In this document: one piece after another, positions 38,669-40,230 of the stretch
Layout: every line of letters starts with the position of its first letter
Position numbering within the stretch: the stretch's first letter is position 1
Assembly: GCA_017458125.1 (NCBI GenBank)
Contig: JAFTGB010000060.1
Coordinates: forward strand, 1-40,230
Length of the DNA stretch: 40,230 bases
From: Prevotella sp.
GTDB lineage: Bacteria; Bacteroidota; Bacteroidia; Bacteroidales; Bacteroidaceae
Direction: 5' to 3'
The notes under the pieces: model-generated
Seen by the model: the letters and a program-made list of their open reading frames with translations, nothing else
Databases searched by the model: none
Told to the model about the DNA's origin: nothing
Position numbers and translations under genes: made by a program

Positions 38669-39991
38669 CTACAGGTGGAATCCCTGGCTCTGTCTATGCT
38701 GCCGTTCTTCCTTAATTTCCTGAACGATATAGGACAGTTGTCCCTTTACACGCTCGGACTCATCGGCTTTTAAGAAGGGACGTGAAGCATTGAACACTTC
38801 GTCTGCTGCCTTATCCTTGTCAGGCTGGCCATTCATATAGCGTCGAACATCGCCCTCTTGACGAGCACTGAAACTGCGATAGCCTGACTGAACATAATCG
38901 ATAACGGCCTTTACGGCACTTCGCAACAGTTCAGAGAGGGTTGATAGATAATGGCCAAGTCGTTCACGATAGTCATTGATGATGCTATCTTTTTGTCGGA
39001 TGATCCTGTCTTTCTCCTGATTGTCCTGCTGATGGCGGAACACCTCCCCCTTTAATTTGTTCTGAAGTTCTTCAATTTGTTTGTCTTTCGCTGCGAGTTG
39101 TTGGCTCTGTCGGTTCCGTTCAACATCAAGGACTTGCTGATATTTCTGCTGTAGAGTTGCCTTTTGCTTCGTTAATTCGTCTTTCAGTCGCTTATTCTCC
39201 TTCTCCATGTCAGCATACTTCCCCTTTCCAAAGAGGTTGGCCACACCAGACTTGATGGCATTGCCGTTTTCAGCGTCGAGTCTGTCTCGCTTCTCGGCAA
39301 TCTCGGCATCAAGTTGTGCACTTTTCTCCCTCTGCGTCTGCAAGATGAAATCATTACGCTCCAGATGCTCACGGTCAGTCTCGGACTTACGCCTGCCTCG
39401 CTCCATCTCTAATGTCTCAGCTACCATGTCCTGTAATTTCTCCATGTCCTTGTCATCGAGTTTGAAGGACTTACCAGTCGAGTGATCCATCCAGTCCCAG
39501 ATAATATGTGCATGAAGGTTGAATTTCCATGTTGTTGGGTCATCGGGATTATCATAATGCCCTTCATCTCTGTGAATGTGGATTTGGATTGCTCTTACTC
39601 CCCACTTCTCATGTACCCTGTTGGTATACTTCAAGAGGTCGTCCATCGTTGTGTCAGGTTTGATATTGACAACACTCTCACGGATGGGACTGCTTCCTCT
39701 ACGCACACGCTTTATACCCCTTTTGTCGGTATACTCCACTTCTTTCTCCTGCATGGCCCGTCCAGTCAGTTTCTTCACCATGACCTTGATATTATCATAG
39801 TGCTGCTGGAGAGTGACACCCTGCAAGTCTGGAACGACATATATCTCGTTATTATGAGTCAGTTCTAAACGCACATACACTTTACGCGGGTCGAGCGATG
39901 CGATGTAATCTGGGTCTCGTCTGTTGTGACGTTCACTCTGTTCGATGTTACACGGCTTTACGTGGTCTGATGCTTTTGCTATTGTTCCCAT
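38669..39991 (-). CDS. MobV-type relaxase (Mob/Pre family)
   Basis: A 440-aa mobilisation protein that would nick oriT and lead DNA transfer. The relaxase domain (residues ~1-190) has the N-terminal SERHNRRDPDYIASLDP and the metal-binding histidines in IQIHIHRDEGHYDNP and FNLHAHIIWDWMD, equivalent to the HxDE...HxH motif III. Residues ~195-360 form a long coiled coil (MEKENKRLKDELTKQKATLQ and neighbours). The length fits Bacteroides Mob proteins. No partner MobA/C, coupling protein, integrase or replication gene is inside the window, so the element continues beyond the right edge or is a remnant. Confidence 0.88.
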   Translation of the reverse strand: MGTIAKASDHVKPCNIEQSERHNRRDPDYIASLDPRKVYVRLELTHNNEIYVVPDLQGVTLQQHYDNIKVMVKKLTGRAMQEKEVEYTDKRGIKRVRRGSSPIRESVVNIKPDTTMDDLLKYTNRVHEKWGVRAIQIHIHRDEGHYDNPDDPTTWKFNLHAHIIWDWMDHSTGKSFKLDDKDMEKLQDMVAETLEMERGRRKSETDREHLERNDFILQTQREKSAQLDAEIAEKRDRLDAENGNAIKSGVANLFGKGKYADMEKENKRLKDELTKQKATLQQKYQQVLDVERNRQSQQLAAKDKQIEELQNKLKGEVFRHQQDNQEKDRIIRQKDSIINDYRERLGHYLSTLSELLRSAVKAVIDYVQSGYRSFSARQEGDVRRYMNGQPDKDKAADEVFNASRPFLKADESERVKGQLSYIVQEIKEERQHRQSQGFHL

Positions 39992-40060
39992 ATCAATTTA
40001 CAATTTTACAGTTTTACAATTTTATATCTTTATGATTTTATGAAATTATGAATTTCTATA
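39992..40060. repeat. 8-nt A/T-rich repeat in front of the relaxase start codon
   Basis: On the minus strand AAAATTGT, AAAACTGT, AAAATTGT and AAATTGAT run into the ATG at 39991. AT-rich ATTTCATAA/ATCATAA units come further upstream. Confidence 0.75.
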
Positions 40061-40230
40061 TTTCTCCCATTGTGGGGTATCGGGGCATAGCCCTGATTGG
40101 AGGGTGCAGGGAGAGAGTCACTTCCTGCTCAGGGTTCTTAGGGGCAGATGCCACTGAGCGGGGCGGTCAAGGGGGAGGGTCACCCCCTTGCGAGGTTCCA
40201 TAGGGCAAGCAGCCCTTGGTGGGTTCTTAG
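40061..40230. other. Hairpin-rich G-rich region upstream of the relaxase, candidate oriT
   Basis: Several stem-loops in series: GGG-CATAG-CCC (about 40083-40093), GCAGG.../...CCTGC (40106-40128), CAAGGGGG (40168-40175) with CCCCCTTG (40183-40190), and AGGGC (40202-40206) with GCCCT (40212-40216). GGGTTCTTAG occurs at 40132-40141 and 40221-40230, with the variant AGGTTCCATAG at 40193-40203. Position ahead of a relaxase suggests transfer-origin DNA; the nick site is not identifiable. The base composition differs sharply from the AT-rich segment next to it. Confidence 0.4.

Overview
The window looks like chromosome from a gut Bacteroidales bacterium, most likely Prevotella or a close relative. 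The reasons are Bacteroidetes-type promoters (TTTG, about 20 nt, then TAnnTTTG), almost no Shine-Dalgarno sites, secreted multi-domain CAZymes, ECF sigma/anti-sigma pairs, a ResB-CcsA fusion and a MobV-type relaxase of the kind found on Bacteroides elements. Family names rest on reading the proteins by eye; no database search was possible.

Layout. 1-1.4 kb: the end of an outer-membrane barrel gene, a hicA-hicB toxin-antitoxin pair and a small membrane protein. 1.7-21 kb, all on the minus strand: a set of secreted glycosidases that resembles the rhamnogalacturonan-II (RG-II) machinery of B. thetaiotaomicron. It holds a GH140-like apiosidase, a GH78 rhamnosidase fused to a BNR/sialidase-like domain, a GH138-like alpha-galacturonidase, and a GH137-GH2 fusion resembling BT0996. 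Between them lies a separate four-gene unit, porin / imelysin lipoprotein / di-heme oxidoreductase / cytochrome c synthase (8.6-15.2 kb), with its own promoter. 21-27.7 kb, plus strand: topA-aroK-speA-argB, then an ECF sigma/anti-sigma pair. 27.9-32.1 kb, minus strand: Ca2+-ATPase, ribF and a CPBP protease. 32.28 kb: tRNA-Met(CAT). 32.7-38.6 kb: a more AT-rich ECF operon (sigma, anti-sigma, thioredoxin-fold lipoprotein-like protein without CxxC, large outer-membrane barrel protein). 38.7 kb to the end: a MobV-type relaxase and a hairpin-rich region that may be an oriT.

The most striking structure is a family of degenerate 7-nt (and 6-nt) tandem repeats. Eight arrays lie inside the coding sequences of three secreted glycosidases, at points that look like inter-domain loops, and nearly all are translated in frame. 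In the GH78 gene one array supplies an in-frame TGA. This splits an otherwise continuous reading frame of about 1,290 codons just ahead of the catalytic domain. Related 7-8-nt arrays sit directly in front of several start codons. Two further oddities are an array of about ten units phased at 22 bp upstream of the porin operon, and 48-bp inverted copies of a G/C-rich element flanking the GH78 start codon.

Working together (inference): the CAZymes would dismantle RG-II side chains: apiose at the branch base, the Rha-Kdo chain C, and the GalA/GlcA/Araf substituents of chains A and B. The porin-imelysin-di-heme-Ccs unit looks like an iron or redox module that shares the neighbourhood but not the pathway. 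No SusC/SusD pair or sensor is present in the window, so the rest of any polysaccharide utilisation locus must lie elsewhere.
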